The notes: generated by a model from the letters alone, not told the origin. A stretch of DNA of 64,000 bases from Hydrangea macrophylla (GCA_033977485.1 CM066982.1:30234218-30298217), one strand, 5' to 3'; positions 10,801-22,400 are shown, counted from the stretch's first letter. Numbers and translations: made by a program.

Positions 10801-11764
10801 TCGTCAATCCAAGGTTCTAATGATTTCCTAATTTATCTCTATCTCTCTAAATTGGTGCAACATGAGGTATAGCCTTGATTTATCAGGCATTCTTCAATTA
10901 TTTGCTTATTGCGTTACTTCTAATTTGTTCATGAATTCTAGAAAAAAAACACTAATAAAAATGCATAGAAGGGAAAAGAACATATGATGAAACCATACTA
11001 AGGTTTTCAAGTTTTTTGCTATTTTTCTTCCTTTTTCTTCATTTTCTACTATACTTGCTATGAAAATATTTCAAGTTCATGTCTTGTCGAGTTTTGATCT
11101 TTCTTTGAATTCTTTGAATATCACTTTAGTCCGATAGAGTATTTGTTTTAGTACTATATTTTGGTCGAACACTTCATATGTTAAGTAGAACCGCTTGTCT
11201 AGGGAACAATAACAAATTATTTCCTGCAACTCCTAAATGATTTTCCTTACTTTTCTTTTCTTTTTTTTCTCCTTTTTCTTAATTGTCCGACACTATCATG
11301 AACATTTCTTATAATGACCAACAGTTTCCTAGTCTGTTTATCTATTTATTTGTATGTGTGCATGTATTGTAGAGTATGGGATGGGACAAGAGGTGTCAAT
11401 CGAAGGGGACGTGTACAGCTATGGGATTCTTCTATTAGAGATGATTACAGGAAAGAGACCAACTGATGAAATGTTTAAAGATGGTCTCAATCTTCATGCT
11501 TTTGCTGAGAAGGCTTTGTTTGACCATGTGTTTAAAATTGCAGGTCCTCAACTATTTCCTAATGGAATAAGTCATCAAGAAGTCCCTCACAACCACAATA
11601 AGATAACAACGAGCTTTCAAGAATGCTTGAACTCGCTTGTTAGAATTGGACTCACTTGTTCTTCGGATTCACCAGATGATCGAATGGACATCAAAGAAGT
11701 TGTAACCAAAATCGCTGTCATCAAACAATCCTTTCTTGGGATTGGTACTCACCAAAGGACCTAA
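7859..11764 (+). pseudogene. LRR receptor-like kinase (class XII, EFR/Xa21-like), two in-frame stops
   Basis: Exon 1 (7859-10562) and exon 2 (11373-11764) join in frame: 1032 codons, the usual size of At3g47570-type kinases. In order come a signal peptide (residues 1-25), an LRR N-cap with the SWNDSLNFC segment, about 20 LRRs with an aspartate run near residue 345, a transmembrane helix (about 660-685) and a kinase. Visible kinase motifs are GVGSFGSV at 725, K747, HSDLKPSN (catalytic D850) and DFG at 868. HSD in place of HRD makes it a non-RD kinase, common in pattern-recognition receptors. Stops lie at 9761-9763 (TGA, just before NLCGG) and 10325-10327 (TAA where LNFSQRLD is expected). Without readthrough the product is a secretable LRR ectodomain of 634 residues. 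Assembly error is possible, but two stops favour a pseudogene. Confidence 0.88.
10563..11372 (+). other. Intron of the receptor-kinase gene
   Basis: The donor GTATGAGT follows CCTCCAG and the acceptor ATTGTAG precedes AGTATGGG, so the split codon restores IPPEYGMGQ. The position in kinase subdomain VIII is the conserved intron site of this family. Length is 810 bp, with nothing else recognised inside. Confidence 0.9.
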
Positions 11765-12041
11765 ACTGGCAGCACTAGAAACTTAGAGCACTTGCTCAAA
11801 ATGCAACCAGAATTTGAAAATTGTATTTGTGAAAGTAATGAGGTTATAGTTTATTAATTATAGTATAATTTAATATGGACATGGGTTATAAAGTGTTGTA
11901 GTTTTTTTGTGTCATCATTGGTGATGTTGTAGGTTCAATTTGGTAAACGTAAATTTATATACATAGTTATATGCTTTGACCATTATTTTTTTCTTAGGTG
12001 GCCCAACTACAAAAAAAAAAAAGAGAAAAAAAAAGTGAAAG
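11765..12041. other. 3' flank of receptor-kinase gene
   Basis: AT-rich, no ORF. It is followed by an A-rich run at about 12011-12034 that borders the foldback element. Confidence 0.4.
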
Positions 12042-12186
12042 ACTTCGGTACACCAAGGTGGTTTTTAGTGTGTATACACCAGTGGTTTTGTGTAGGGAAC
12101 ATTTGCTCTGTGTTAAGTAACAAACAATGTTCCCTATGGAAAACAAATAGTGTAGGTACACCAAACCCACATTGGTGTACCGAAGT
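12042..12186. mobile_element. Foldback MITE-like element
   Basis: Perfect 15-bp terminal inverted repeats ACTTCGGTACACCAA (12042-12056, with its complement at 12172-12186). A second inner stem, AGGGAACATT (12094-12103), pairs with AATGTTCCCT (12126-12135). The element sits between two A-rich tracts. I could not identify a target-site duplication, so the superfamily is open. Confidence 0.65.
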
Positions 12187-12324
12187 GGGCTTCAAAATAA
12201 ATAAAAAAATAAAAAAATAAAAAAAAAGAAAGGGGAATCAAATTTATAATTTGATGAGGTTTAGACAACCCAAAATGGGTAATCATCGATTCACGTGTTC
12301 AAACTGTTTGTATATTGAAAAATA

Positions 12325-12530
12325 CTCCACTCGCCCCATTTTATCTATCATTATTTCTTGTTTGGCCGTCCCAAAACTACTGTTCACTAAAAAATTCCAT
12401 CATAAATTTTAGTTTCTTTCCAAAATTACCAAAAATTTACCAAAAAAAAAAAATTACCAAGCTAGGATATTTTGGAACAACTGCATTAGTTCTATGCCAT
12501 GTAAATGACAATCATTATATATTCTCTTAA
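12325..12530. mobile_element. Degenerate Tc1/Mariner (Stowaway-like) MITE relic
   Basis: The left end, with ACTCCACTCGCCCCATTTTA followed later by GTTCACT, resembles the plant CTCCCTCYGTCCCA type of Stowaway terminus. The right end (AATGACAATCATTATATATTC) is a weak match to the other terminus. No clear TA duplication was found, so this call is tentative. Confidence 0.3.
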
Positions 12531-12556
12531 AAAGTTGAACTCGACAAGCAAAATTT

Positions 12557-12589
12557 CTATTTATGTCACTTAAAAAGTGACATAAATAG
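12557..12589. repeat. Perfect hairpin, 15-bp stem
   Basis: CTATTTATGTCACTT is followed by a 3-base loop and its exact complement. Further copies of GTGACATAAAT or its complement occur up to about 12730, so this may be the end of a decayed transposon. The remaining sequence to 12986 is T-rich with nothing else recognised. Confidence 0.6.
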
Positions 12590-12986
12590 GTATTTATGTC
12601 TTTTTTTTTCTAGTAGAAAGTGACATGAATGGCAGCGACATAAATGTTTCATAAACCAAAACATATGTTAATCAAAAGTGACATAAATACTTAAAAATGA
12701 TATAAATACCATTTTAGTTATGTCACTTTCTATCTTTTGCATTTTCCTCCACTTTTCTCTTTTTTATTTCTTTTCTTTCTATTTTTTATTTCTCCCTCTC
12801 TTATCCTCCCTATTTGAGGTACATTCTTCCCTTCTCTTAGTCAACAAGTTTTGGAAAGTAATTATTGACATTCTTATTTTTTCCTCATTGTATTGATAGC
12901 TTTCGAGGTCTGAGAAGTTTTCCCGCATGAACAATTTTTTTTATTTTCTTTTCCTTTCCTTATTTTTCTTTTGTATATTCTTTTTC

Positions 12987-12991
12987 TTAGG
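12987..12991. other. Target-site duplication TTAGG, left
   Basis: TTAGG immediately precedes the LTR start TGACACG and recurs at 26742-26746 after the other LTR, the 5-bp duplication expected for an LTR retrotransposon. Confidence 0.9.
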
Positions 12992-13654
12992 TGACACGAG
13001 AATTATTCTTCTGTGCGCTTGTGTGCTATACCCAAGTGTAAGTAATCGTGCAAGTAGTAACTGGTTAAGACCAGGTCGATCCCACAGGGAAGGTGTTAAA
13101 CTAATTACCTAGATTAATCTCAAACAAGAAAATAAAAATCAATAGTCTAAAAGAGTGTAGAACACAAAGTTCCACAGTTTATCAACGACTAAAGATAAAA
13201 CAATTAAACTAAATTAAACTAGCTACTAACTAATTAATTAAAGTGATGATTTCAAACGTGTTTTTCTTGCTAAAAGGGAATGTTGGGATTACACGAATCC
13301 ACCGCGACCTAGCCATCTACCATGCAGTTACGTTGAAACTCAATGGAGCACACTCTCCACAGTATTCCGTATTTCTCTTAGGAAAGAGAATCTATAGTCC
13401 TTTCATGACTGGGACTATGTCATCACAATTAAGTTTGAAATACATAAAAGCAGTTTGGATCAATAGTTAAGACTCGCACCTATAATGGTGTTAGCATTGA
13501 GGGTGGTTTGCAAAAGATATTGAAGAAAAATGCCTCAAGGCTTAAAGTTCACAGACTGTTTTGAAAAACTGAGCGTTTGGGGACAATTTGATAACAAATC
13601 AGTAAAGCAGAAAGTCTAGGAATACTGCATAGAAGGTCCTCAAGAATCAGAAGG

Positions 13655-13774
13655 TTCGATCGATCGACGCGCTTTCGATAGATCGAATATCTTCATCCCT
13701 CGATCGATCGAACTGACTTCGATCGCTCGACTTTATCTCTGTTTCGATCGATCAAACTTTCTCAATCGATCGAA
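13655..13774. repeat. Palindrome array A, Athila-1 left LTR (6 units)
   Basis: Units of the TTCGATCGATCGAA type start at 13655, 13674, 13699, 13718, 13743 and 13761. Spacers are 5, 11, 5, 11 and 4 bp. Three units carry substitutions absent from the right LTR. Confidence 0.9.
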
Positions 13775-14263
13775 CACAGGAATTATTCTGCTGCATGATA
13801 GAAGCTTGAGATCACGGTTTCATCGTGATCTCCCAACCTGGGGACTACTCAGACATCGTCTGAAGTGTCTCAGATTCATTTTTAACGTAAAATTCCATTA
13901 AAGGTGTGTTTGTTTGTGATTTTTGCAATGAATCTATGAAAACTAGTTGTATAACTATAACTAACATGCAAGACTACTGGATAACAAGCTATACTACTAT
14001 AGACTAAGTGCAGAACGTAAATAAAGTAACCTGAAAATGAAAACTTGTATTGAACTAAGAAGAATCCAAACCAAACAATGTGTATCCTTGATTAAAACCT
14101 ACAAAAAAAAACAAAGTAAAGCTCTCTACACTCTATAAACTGATGAAAATAAAAGTGGGCGTCCTTATGGACATATACAATACGAGTATATATACTGAAG
14201 ACCTAATGCTAGGGTTAAAATCCCTCTTCTGCTGCGTGGGTGTAAAATCTGATAAAAGCCATG

Positions 14264-14371
14264 TTCGATCGATCGAACATCTTTCGATCGATTGAACTTC
14301 TGGGGTCTTCGATCGCTTGAGCTTCTGTCGATCGATCGAACCTTCGATCGAATGTTCTTCAATCGATCGAG
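14264..14371. repeat. Palindrome array B, Athila-1 left LTR (6 units)
   Basis: Units start at 14264, 14283, 14308, 14327, 14343 and 14358, with spacers of 5, 11, 5, 2 and 5 bp as read on the plus strand. The fifth unit has lost one GATC and is 10 bp. The array ends about 70 bp upstream (minus sense) of the TATA-like box. Confidence 0.9.
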
Positions 14372-14639
14372 GTTCACTTTTCATCCTCTACTTGTCTTCA
14401 TTAGAATTCAGCACTCCCTTTTATCTTTCTCATCCAGTTCTTTACACAGCAACAGTAATCTGCACAAACTACAGCTAAAACAAACAACAGCTAAAACAAA
14501 CAACGTATCATAGTTTAATCAAATTGTGTACAAACTAGCATTGTAATTCAAATTGCAGATAAATGAAGGAATTGTGAAATAATTTAGCACATTTTCTTCT
14601 TTTAGCGCGGTTGTATTTTATAAATACTCCCGCTTGTCA

Positions 14640-14654
14640 CAACCCCCAACTAGC
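14640..14654 (-). promoter_or_regulatory. Polypurine tract of Athila-1
   Basis: On the minus strand GCTAGTTGGGGGTTG abuts the 3' LTR. The identical string precedes the 3' LTR of Athila-2 at 60221-60235. Confidence 0.8.
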
Positions 14655-15919
14655 GATTTGCTAGTCCCTAGCAATAGAGCGAAAATAAAAACAAACTAAA
14701 CTACGACTATAACAGAAAAACTAAAATAAACTAGACCCAGATTAGCTCAACTAAAATAACAAGAAAGAAACTACCTAACTCACTTTCGCAGGAATCGCGG
14801 TTGCATTTAGCTTAGGGGTTTAGAATTTCATAATAGATTTGACATTATTTACGAGGTGTGGGGTTAAGAACAATGCATATTCGGAAATGTTGATATAGGT
14901 AAATGGAGAAGGCAAGGAGCAAATACGATGGCTTAAATAATTTTCTCAACTTCTTAATTTTTACACGTCAATGTTCATTGAATTTAGTTGGTAAATCCTG
15001 AACGTTCTCCTCGACTAAGAAGCCAAAATGAAAGAATTAGAGACTATTCAATGAATTTAATCGGCATATTCAAGAGAAACAATTCGAGTTTTAATGTGAT
15101 AATTCCCTCAGAATTGAAGATTGGATTCAAAAGCTCACTAAGGGTAACTAGTTTTCACTACTTCATTCTTTAAAGTATCAAAGTCGTATTAACTCTTATT
15201 TTAAGTTTTTTGCATAGCTATTAACATGTGCAAATGATTTGGATACAAGAATAGTCAACATATGCATTCATCCTAGAGAAACTAGGAAAACGCGTGAACT
15301 TAATTCATAAAAGGATGAGAATAAAATGGTTGTGTCGTTGCTCGATAACAGCTAAATAGAAGTGAATATTCAAAATTATTCTACCAATTTAATTCAAAAA
15401 CGTACTATTTTTTAGATTTTTAAGTTAATTCTAACTTCGAATGGAGATTGTATGACATAAGCAAATAGAGTGGTCCAAATTGCTAAGTAACAAAATGCAC
15501 AGGTGATTATCTATCTGTATCCCACCCCTAACTAAAAATCACAATGTCTTCATCAGATGATTTTCAAAAATAGATAGAGAGATATCACCTGATATGGCAT
15601 TATAAGAATTGCAAGTGTAACAACCTGAATAGAAAGCATACATACTCCAAACATCAAAGATCAAACATGAATTAACTATAAAGCAAGGGATCCAACAGAT
15701 AATAAAATAAAAGAACAGAACAGTGATAATAAAAGAACAGAACATCACTGGAAAGATAATAAAATAAAAGAACAGAACAGTGATAATAACAGCATAAAAA
15801 GTAAGATCCAACATAACCAACCATATCAAAAAAAAATAAACAAAATATCCCACCAGTGTCCAAAATAACCATCAAACCAACCAACAATGTCCAAAAATCC
15901 ATAATACTGAACCAACAGA
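14655..15919. other. Noncoding 3' region of Athila-1
   Basis: AT-rich stretch between the third ORF and the polypurine tract. It includes short direct repeats of an AAAAGAACAGAAC-type string near 15708-15780. No gene recognised. Confidence 0.6.
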
Positions 15920-17410
15920 CTATACATCATCAAGAACATCAGATAATATCTCGATCAGTAAATCAGGAGCAACCGCAACTCCACCCTCAGCAACAGTCGA
16001 TACCATCGCCGCGTCACTCACGATCGTGGAATCTGGAGTAGATAGTGATGGGTTAGCCACAACCGGAGGTGGTGGAAGCGGTGTCTCAACAGCAAGCGGT
16101 GCCGCCGATGATGAGGAAGCTGCAGGATCAACCTGAGAAGAAGGGGTTGAAGATGATGGTCCGGTGGTAGGTGGTGGAATAGCAGATGTAGCATGTGGGA
16201 CAGTGGAAGTGTCTGGAGCAGCTGTAGGTGGATCGCTGGTGGGTGGTGCAGAAGCTGCATGAACTGCCTGGTCGACTCCGATCTGGATCAAAATCGCCTC
16301 CAGCAGAGTCGTTATCTGATCCACCTTGCCCTCAAGTCTAATCCGGGCCTCTCTCTCCTCCTGTAGCAACTCATGAATAGTCGGGAGAGGCGCAGAGGAA
16401 GTCTCTCCCTGGGCACGAGCCTGAGATCTCTGTCTCAGCTCAAATCTTGCCACCTTCTCAATAGGATCCATCTCCTCCTCAGAATCATGCTCCTCAGCCT
16501 CTGTGGGCGTCCCAGAAGAAGTACCCTCCGTATCAGTGCCTCCTCCTCTCCTCCTCTTCTCGCCAACCTTCGCCTTGCCTTTACCTCGCCTCTTTCTCTT
16601 CTGCGCATCAGACTGGCGGGAAGCAGTCTCACCAAAATGACTGCGATACTAGGCAGTCATATCACCTACCAATGGAATGATACCTGCATGCTCAATCACC
16701 CGATGAATAGCCCAAGCACCCTTTAGGTGCTTCTTGGCCTGAATGTATCGTGTGGGGTGCCGCATAAAATCGATGTAAAGGTGAGGCGAACAAACCGGAT
16801 GCCGTGTCCCGATCGCATATAACACACATGCATACCATGCTGCAATCTTCTCCCGATAAGATGTCACTAAGAGGCAATTGCTAAGGGCGAGGTCCAGCAT
16901 ATGATAATTATCTGTGAGGTAGAAGTCAGGAATAAGAGCCTCGCCATCCCAACCAGGAAGAGCACCCCTAGTGATCTCTCGAATAATAATAGTCAGGGAG
17001 AGCACCGGTGTATCAGTACGGTGTGGAAAAATGCAGTCAGGTACCTCGGGTACCCCAAGAGCAGCAGAGACAGTGGCTGGACTAAAAATAATCTCTCGGC
17101 CACGGAAGAAAGAGCAGAGTGTGAACAGAGCAACTGGATCCCTAATCATCGTCGCACATGCCTCCCGGATCCAGGACAGATTTACGTGCTTAGGCTGGGA
17201 GAGGAGCGTATACCACTGCGACATGGCGGGTATCCGGCCAAGATACCAAGGAGTAGCCAGCCATGCTGTCTCGAGGGGCCGCTCAAGCATGACCTTGCGC
17301 GACTGGAAATATCTAGTGAACCATACTCGGTCTTCTTCGTTTCTGAACCCGTGATCGGGTATGGTTAGGTCAAATGGCTTGAGCTTGTGATACCCAATGA
17401 TAGGGTTCAT
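15920..17410 (-). pseudogene. Athila-1 third ORF: plant-transposon-type protein with basic NLS, one stop
   Basis: The frame runs from ATG at 17410 to 15920, 497 codons with one TAG at 16649-16651. The N-terminal two thirds (WFTRYFQSR, MLERPLE, FFRGREI, LGVPEVPDC, YIDFMRHP, KKHLKGAWAIHRV) match the family catalogued as putative plant transposon protein and are shared with Athila-2. After the stop come a lysine/arginine-rich segment, an acidic patch, a short helix (EEREARIRLEGK) and a long P/S/T-rich tail. It occupies the position called env-like in Athila elements, but I see no membrane segment in the coding part. A nuclear, nucleic-acid-binding role is more plausible from composition. The start is set by a pyrimidine-rich CAG acceptor-like site just upstream. 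Confidence 0.75.
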
Positions 17411-17489
17411 TGTTTAGCCCTGAAACAAAAGAAACAACAAAGAAACATTAAAAACAGGGAAACCAGAAAAGAAAATGAAACTCTCATAC

Positions 17490-17610
17490 TTCGATCGATC
17501 GAAGCATGTTCGATCGATTGAGAAAATCGCAGGTTCGATCGCTCGAGACTTGTTCGATCGATTGAAAGGAAGTTGGGTTCGATCGCTCGAACCTAGTTCG
17601 ATCAATCAAA
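17490..17610. repeat. Palindrome array C, Athila-1 internal (6 units)
   Basis: Six 14-bp units with spacers of exactly 5, 11, 5, 11 and 5 bp, total 121 bp. It lies about 80 bp before the third ORF's start in element sense. Confidence 0.9.
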
Positions 17611-17954
17611 CACAACGAAGTGGCAGTCTCGAGCGATGAGAACGAAAAAGGCCCGCAAATAAGAAATACAACAAAACAATGAAGAAAAAGAGAAAAATAA
17701 CCAATGGGTGGGCACCCCCATGATAATTCGAATGAAAAGAACGAGAGGGGGAGTTTGTGGACATTACCTCGGGTGCGCTCGCCGAGACGAGGATGAAGGT
17801 GATGATGATGATGATCCGAGGGCCCGGGGGTCCATGATTGTATAGGAGGGAGGTCAAAATGGTTCGAGCTTCCACTGTCTCCAATCGCTCGAGGAAAGGA
17901 GGGAGAGAGTGAAGTTGCTGAAGTGTATAGACGACGCTTCATTTAAATACAGGG

Positions 17955-18065
17955 CTCGATCGATCGAGATAGCTCGATCGATCGAACGTTCGATCGATTG
18001 AGGCCTATTGAAGCTCTCGAGGTTCTGGTACGTTCGATCAGTCGAGATGTGTTCGATCGATCGAA
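17955..18065. repeat. Palindrome array D, Athila-1 internal (6 units, one degenerate)
   Basis: Spacers read 4, 2, 5, 11 and 5 bp on the plus strand. The fourth unit (TTGAAGCTCTCGAG, about 18008) is degenerate yet sits exactly in register. Confidence 0.85.
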
Positions 18066-18393
18066 CTTGAAAATGCTACAGGATCATAGAATTGAGAAAT
18101 GATACACCCCCAACTAACCAACCTTGGTCTGGCTATACAGAATAGTGATAAAACAACTCATTGACATAACATGTAAGCCAAAAACATCCTCCTCATAGTA
18201 GAAAATTGCAAATTTATATAAATAAACCTTTATAATAGCATTCACTTGCAATATTATTGCCCCCACATGGTATTTAAAACCTTAATGAAAAAGAAAAACT
18301 AAAATAAAGCTGAAATTAACAAAACTTTGTATAAGAATACGCTCCAATTGATGAAAGAAATATGAAATGACATAAAACAATTGAAGTGAAACA

Positions 18394-18835
18394 CTATTCT
18401 TCAAGCAGAAAACTTTTGTCTTCCACAACCTTCTTCTTTGCCGGGACTTCAAATGTAGAGTCTAAACTTGATGATTCCCTTTTCCAGAACAAGCGGAAAG
18501 CAGCGAGGACATCATCGAGCAAGTCCGAACTCTCTAAGAAATTGATTCCACCGACAATAGGGGATCCTGATGGAGACAAGGATAACGGAGTGTAATTGCG
18601 CATCGGATGGGCGGAGTACCCGAGGACCTTATGTATGGTCCAAATCCATGAAAGAGTTGATGTGGAAGGTACAACGGTGGAAATGGTGGATTCATAGTGA
18701 TATTCCTGACAAAGTGAAATAAAAAGGAAACGAAGAAAATAAATTAACTAGAGCAAAAGAAAGATCAAACAGGAAGAATTACACAAAGCAAAATGAAAAG
18801 AAAGATAAATGAATGTGACCCAGAGTTAAGCTCAC
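18394..18835 (-). pseudogene. Athila-1 small ORF 2b, downstream of a conserved intron
   Basis: The frame ending at 18394 shares SLSPSGSP, LLDDVLAAFRLFW and RESSSLDS with Athila-2 at 55437-55745. The segment before it (from ATG 18692) matches the partner's N-terminus, including LPHQLFHG, but in another frame, so a frameshift is present. A predicted intron with donor GTGAGC (start 18835) and acceptor TTTGTCAG (end 18706) precedes it. Function unknown. Confidence 0.6.
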
Positions 18836-19306
18836 TATTGGCCGGATATTCCCAGGTGCACTAGCAGGTAGAGGGCATTGAAGTCGGAACAACAAATAAC
18901 TCACGTGCACAAAAATGTAGGGAACCACTTGGATGACCAGGAAATCTTCAACATATGTGAATACAGTATTATGGCGTTCTGGCACCACATCCTGTAAGTC
19001 CTCTTCTTCCCATGGCTCCCACATTGAGTCATTTTCCCACTGTTCCATCAGAGCGTCATCGACCTCCCACACAGCATATCCTTCAGGTTCTCCCTCCTCT
19101 TCAGGGAGTTCTATGTGCTCAAATGAGTTGATCTGGAGGAGAGCAGGATCGTATGGGATGTATCCGTTGGTTAAGTCAATGATGTCTTCGACTCCTAGCA
19201 CTTGGTATGGAGATAAGCAGAATGCTATTTCATCAGCAGTCCACGGTGGGTTCTGATATTCTAAATCAGCCCATAACCCTATCGAGTGAACATCGTCATC
19301 CCTCAT
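18779..19306 (-). CDS. Athila-1 small ORF 2a, acidic protein of unknown function
   Basis: Likely start ATG at 19306, just after a CTGCAG acceptor-like site. The product begins MRDDDVHSIG, is acidic, and shares DDALM, WENDSMWEPWEE, DVVPERHN and LSYLLFRLQCPLPAS with Athila-2 at 54808-55380. The open frame extends upstream through a pyrimidine-rich stretch that translates as a hydrophobic run, but this is probably noncoding intron sequence rather than a membrane anchor. Confidence 0.6.
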   Translation of the reverse strand: MRDDDVHSIGLWADLEYQNPPWTADEIAFCLSPYQVLGVEDIIDLTNGYIPYDPALLQINSFEHIELPEEEGEPEGYAVWEVDDALMEQWENDSMWEPWEEEDLQDVVPERHNTVFTYVEDFLVIQVVPYIFVHVSYLLFRLQCPLPASAPGNIRPIVSLTLGHIHLSFFSFCFV

Positions 19307-19453
19307 GTTGGACAGCCTGCAGGAAATAGAAATGGAATAGCAGATTACGATCAAGATCACACTAAAAAAGAAATAGAAAAACAAAAGAACAAACAAAATG
19401 AGAAACAGTAAAAGAAAAAGTACAACAACATTATTAAAACGCACTTGAGCGTT

Positions 19454-22400
19454 CTAGGTTGAGGTATAGTCGGGCTCATCCAGTTGGATGTGCTCGACCT
19501 TTGGTTGGAAATCTTCTAAGAACGGTTTTACCCTTTGGCCATTGACTTTGAAACTTCCATCATTCTTAGGATTAAATAACTCAACGGCCCCATGTGGAAA
19601 GACAGATTTGACTGTGAAGGGTCCTGCCCACCGAGATCGGAGTTTTCCTGGGAAGAGATGAAGGCGTGAATCGTATAATAAAACTTTCTGTCCAGGCTCG
19701 AAAGATTTTTGAAAAATTGTTCTATCATGGCGAGCCTTCAACCTTTCCTTGTGAAGTTTGGCATTGTCATATGTATCTCGTCGAATTTCTTCCAGTTCTG
19801 CCAACTGAAGTTTCCTGAGATGACCTCCCTCTTTAATGTCGAAGTTTAATGAGCATGTTGCCCAATATGCTTTGTGCTCAATTTCAACGGGGAGGTGACA
19901 TGCCTTACCATACACTAGCCTATATGGGGACATTCCCAGATTTGTCTTGTAAGCAGTACGGTATGCCCAAAGAGCATCAGTCAGTTTATAGGCCCAGTCT
20001 TTTCTGTTGAAACTAACCGTCTTTTCTAATATGTGCTTGATTTCATGGTTAGCCAATTCTGCCTGCCCATTCGTTTATGGGTGGTAGGCTAGAGCAATCT
20101 TATGATTCACCCCGTATTTCTTGAGTAGTGATTCCAAAGGCCTATTGCAAAAGTGTTTCCCTTGGTCACTTATCAGGGCTTTTGGGGTTCCGAAGCGCGA
20201 TAAGATATTTTCCTTTAGAAAGGACATTACCATTTTATGGTCATGGCGTCTCGTCGGTATCGCTTCTACCCATTTTAATATATATTCCACAGCAAGGAGT
20301 ATATATTCACAGTTATTAGATTTAGGAAATGGGCCCATGAAGTCTATGCCCCAACAATCAAATATTTCAATTATAATGATGGGAGTTAAGGGCATCGAAT
20401 TCCTTTTCGAAAGTGTACCAATCTTTTGAAATTGTTGGCACGATTTACAAAAAGCATAGGCATCTTTGAACACGGTGGGCCAATAGAAACCGTTGTGCAA
20501 TACTTTGTGAGCGGTCTTTTGGGAGGCAAAATGGCCACCGCAGGCTTCAGAATGACAGGAGGCCAAAATTATAGTTATGTCCTCATTCGGAACGCAACGC
20601 CTGATGACCCGATCAGCACAATACTTAAATAAGTAAGGGTCATCAAAAAAGAAATGGCGTGCAAACGAAAGGAACCTTTTCTTGTCCTGATTTGACCAAT
20701 GGCTCGGGGTTTCTCCTGTAACAAGGTAATTTATTATATCCGCGTACCAAGGTAAATTGGAGATAGCCATCAGTTTCTCGTCTGGGAATTCATCTTTTAT
20801 AGGTACAGGCTCAGTATTGCCAGTGAATGTCAACCGAGATAAATGGTCGACGACCACATTCTCTACTCCCTTTTTATCCTTGATAGTGATATCAAATTCC
20901 TGGAGTAGGAGTATCCATCAGATAAGCCTCTGTTTCGCGTCTTTCTTAGATAGCAGGTACTTGAGGGCCGAGTGGTTTGTAAAACAGACTATTGGGGACC
21001 CTATTAGATAAGACCTAAATTTGTCTAGAACGAAAACTATTACCAGTAACTCTTTCTCGGTAGTCGTATAATTCATTTGAGTTTCGGTAAGTGTTCGGCT
21101 GTCATAGTTGATTACAGAAGGCTTGTTGTCCTTCCTCTGTCCTAGAACTGTGCCAATGGCATAGTCACTAGCATCGCACATTAACTCAAACGGCAAACTC
21201 CAATCGGGTGCTTGTATTATCGGTGCAGAGGTAAGGTGTTCTTTTAGTGCATCAAAAGATATTTGACAGTTTTTCGACCATTCGAAAGGTGCATCTTTGA
21301 CTAGGAGTTGGCACAGTGGTCGGGAGATTGCACTAAAATTTTGGATAAAGCGTCGATAGAATCCTGCGTGTCCCAGAAAAGAGCGGATGTCTCGGACAGT
21401 ACGAGGGACAGGTAGATTTGAAATTATATCGATTTTTGCTTTATTGACTTGGATACCTTTATCAGAGATAATATGGCCGAGGACAATTCCCTTGGTCACC
21501 ATGAAGTGACACTTTTCCCAGTTTAGTACTAAGTGTTTGTCTTCGCATCTCGCTAACACATTCTCAAGGTTTTCCAGGCAGTTATCAAAACTATGGCCAA
21601 ACACTAAGAAGTCGTCCATAAAGACCTCGAGTGTCTGTTCGACCATATCACTGAATATGCTTAACATGCACCACTGAAAGGTGGCAGGTGCATTGCATGA
21701 ACCGAAAGGCATACGACGGTAGGCGAATGTACCGAACGGACAAGTGAAAGTCGTCTTCTCCTGGTCTTCAGGAGCTATTTTGATTTGGTTGTACCTACTA
21801 TATCCGTCCAAGAAGCAACAAAATTTATGACCCGCCACACTTTTTAGCATTTGATCCATGAATGGCAATGGAAAGTGGTCTTTCCAGGTCACAGTATTTA
21901 ACTTTTGGTAATCAATACACATCCGCCATCCAGTGGGGATGCGTGTTGGTACTAACTCGCCGTCTTTGTTTGGGATAACTGTTATACCAGCCTTTTTGGG
22001 CACACCTGAGTTGGACTAACCCAAGAGCTGTCAGAGATAGGGTATATTATCCCAATGTCCAGAAGTTTTAAGACTTCTTTTTTTACTACTTCTTGCATAT
22101 TGGGATTCAGACGCCTCTGCATTTGTCGCGAAGGTTTAGCGTCTTCCTCCAGATATATCTTATGGGTACAAATAGATGGGCTTATGCCTTTTAGGTCGGC
22201 AATAGTCCATCCCAATGCTCCCTTGTGTAGTTTGAGCATTTGAATTAACTTATCCTCTTGTTCAGAATTAAATGTAGATGAGATTATCACAGGATAAGTC
22301 TTTTCAGTCCCTAGAAAAGCGTATTTGAGCTCTTTTGGAAGCTCCTTTAATTCCAAATCAGGAAACTGAAAGTTCGAAGGCATGGTTAACTTCGTTTTCG

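Larger units (their letters stand above)
12992..14639 (-). repeat. 3' LTR of Athila-1
   Basis: Begins TGACACGAG and ends CTTGTCA, 1648 bp. Compared with the right LTR it has a duplication of an 18-bp unit near 14480, a 4-bp GATC loss at about 14346, and several substitutions. It carries palindrome arrays at 13655-13774 and 14264-14371, and a TATA-like GTATATATAC at 14186-14195 on the minus strand. Confidence 0.95.

Noticed and set aside
7859..11764. An intron removing either stop codon in the receptor kinase
   Set aside because: The residues on both sides of each stop are conserved family sequence with no donor or acceptor that would remove only the stop.
13655..14371. Regularly spaced short palindromes as a CRISPR array
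   Set aside because: Units are 14 bp, spacers 2-11 bp, located in plant LTRs; no cas genes and a eukaryotic context.
14133..14384. Small ORFs translating the arrays (SIDRS/IDRSK-type peptides)
   Set aside because: They arise because TCGATCGATCGA reads open as Ser-Ile-Asp-Arg or similar. They occur on both strands, lack conserved starts, and follow the repeat rather than a protein.
18779..19444. Hydrophobic N-terminus of Athila-1 ORF 2a as an envelope signal or membrane anchor
   Set aside because: The stretch translates a pyrimidine-rich tract before a conserved CAG acceptor-like site; the conserved protein starts after it.
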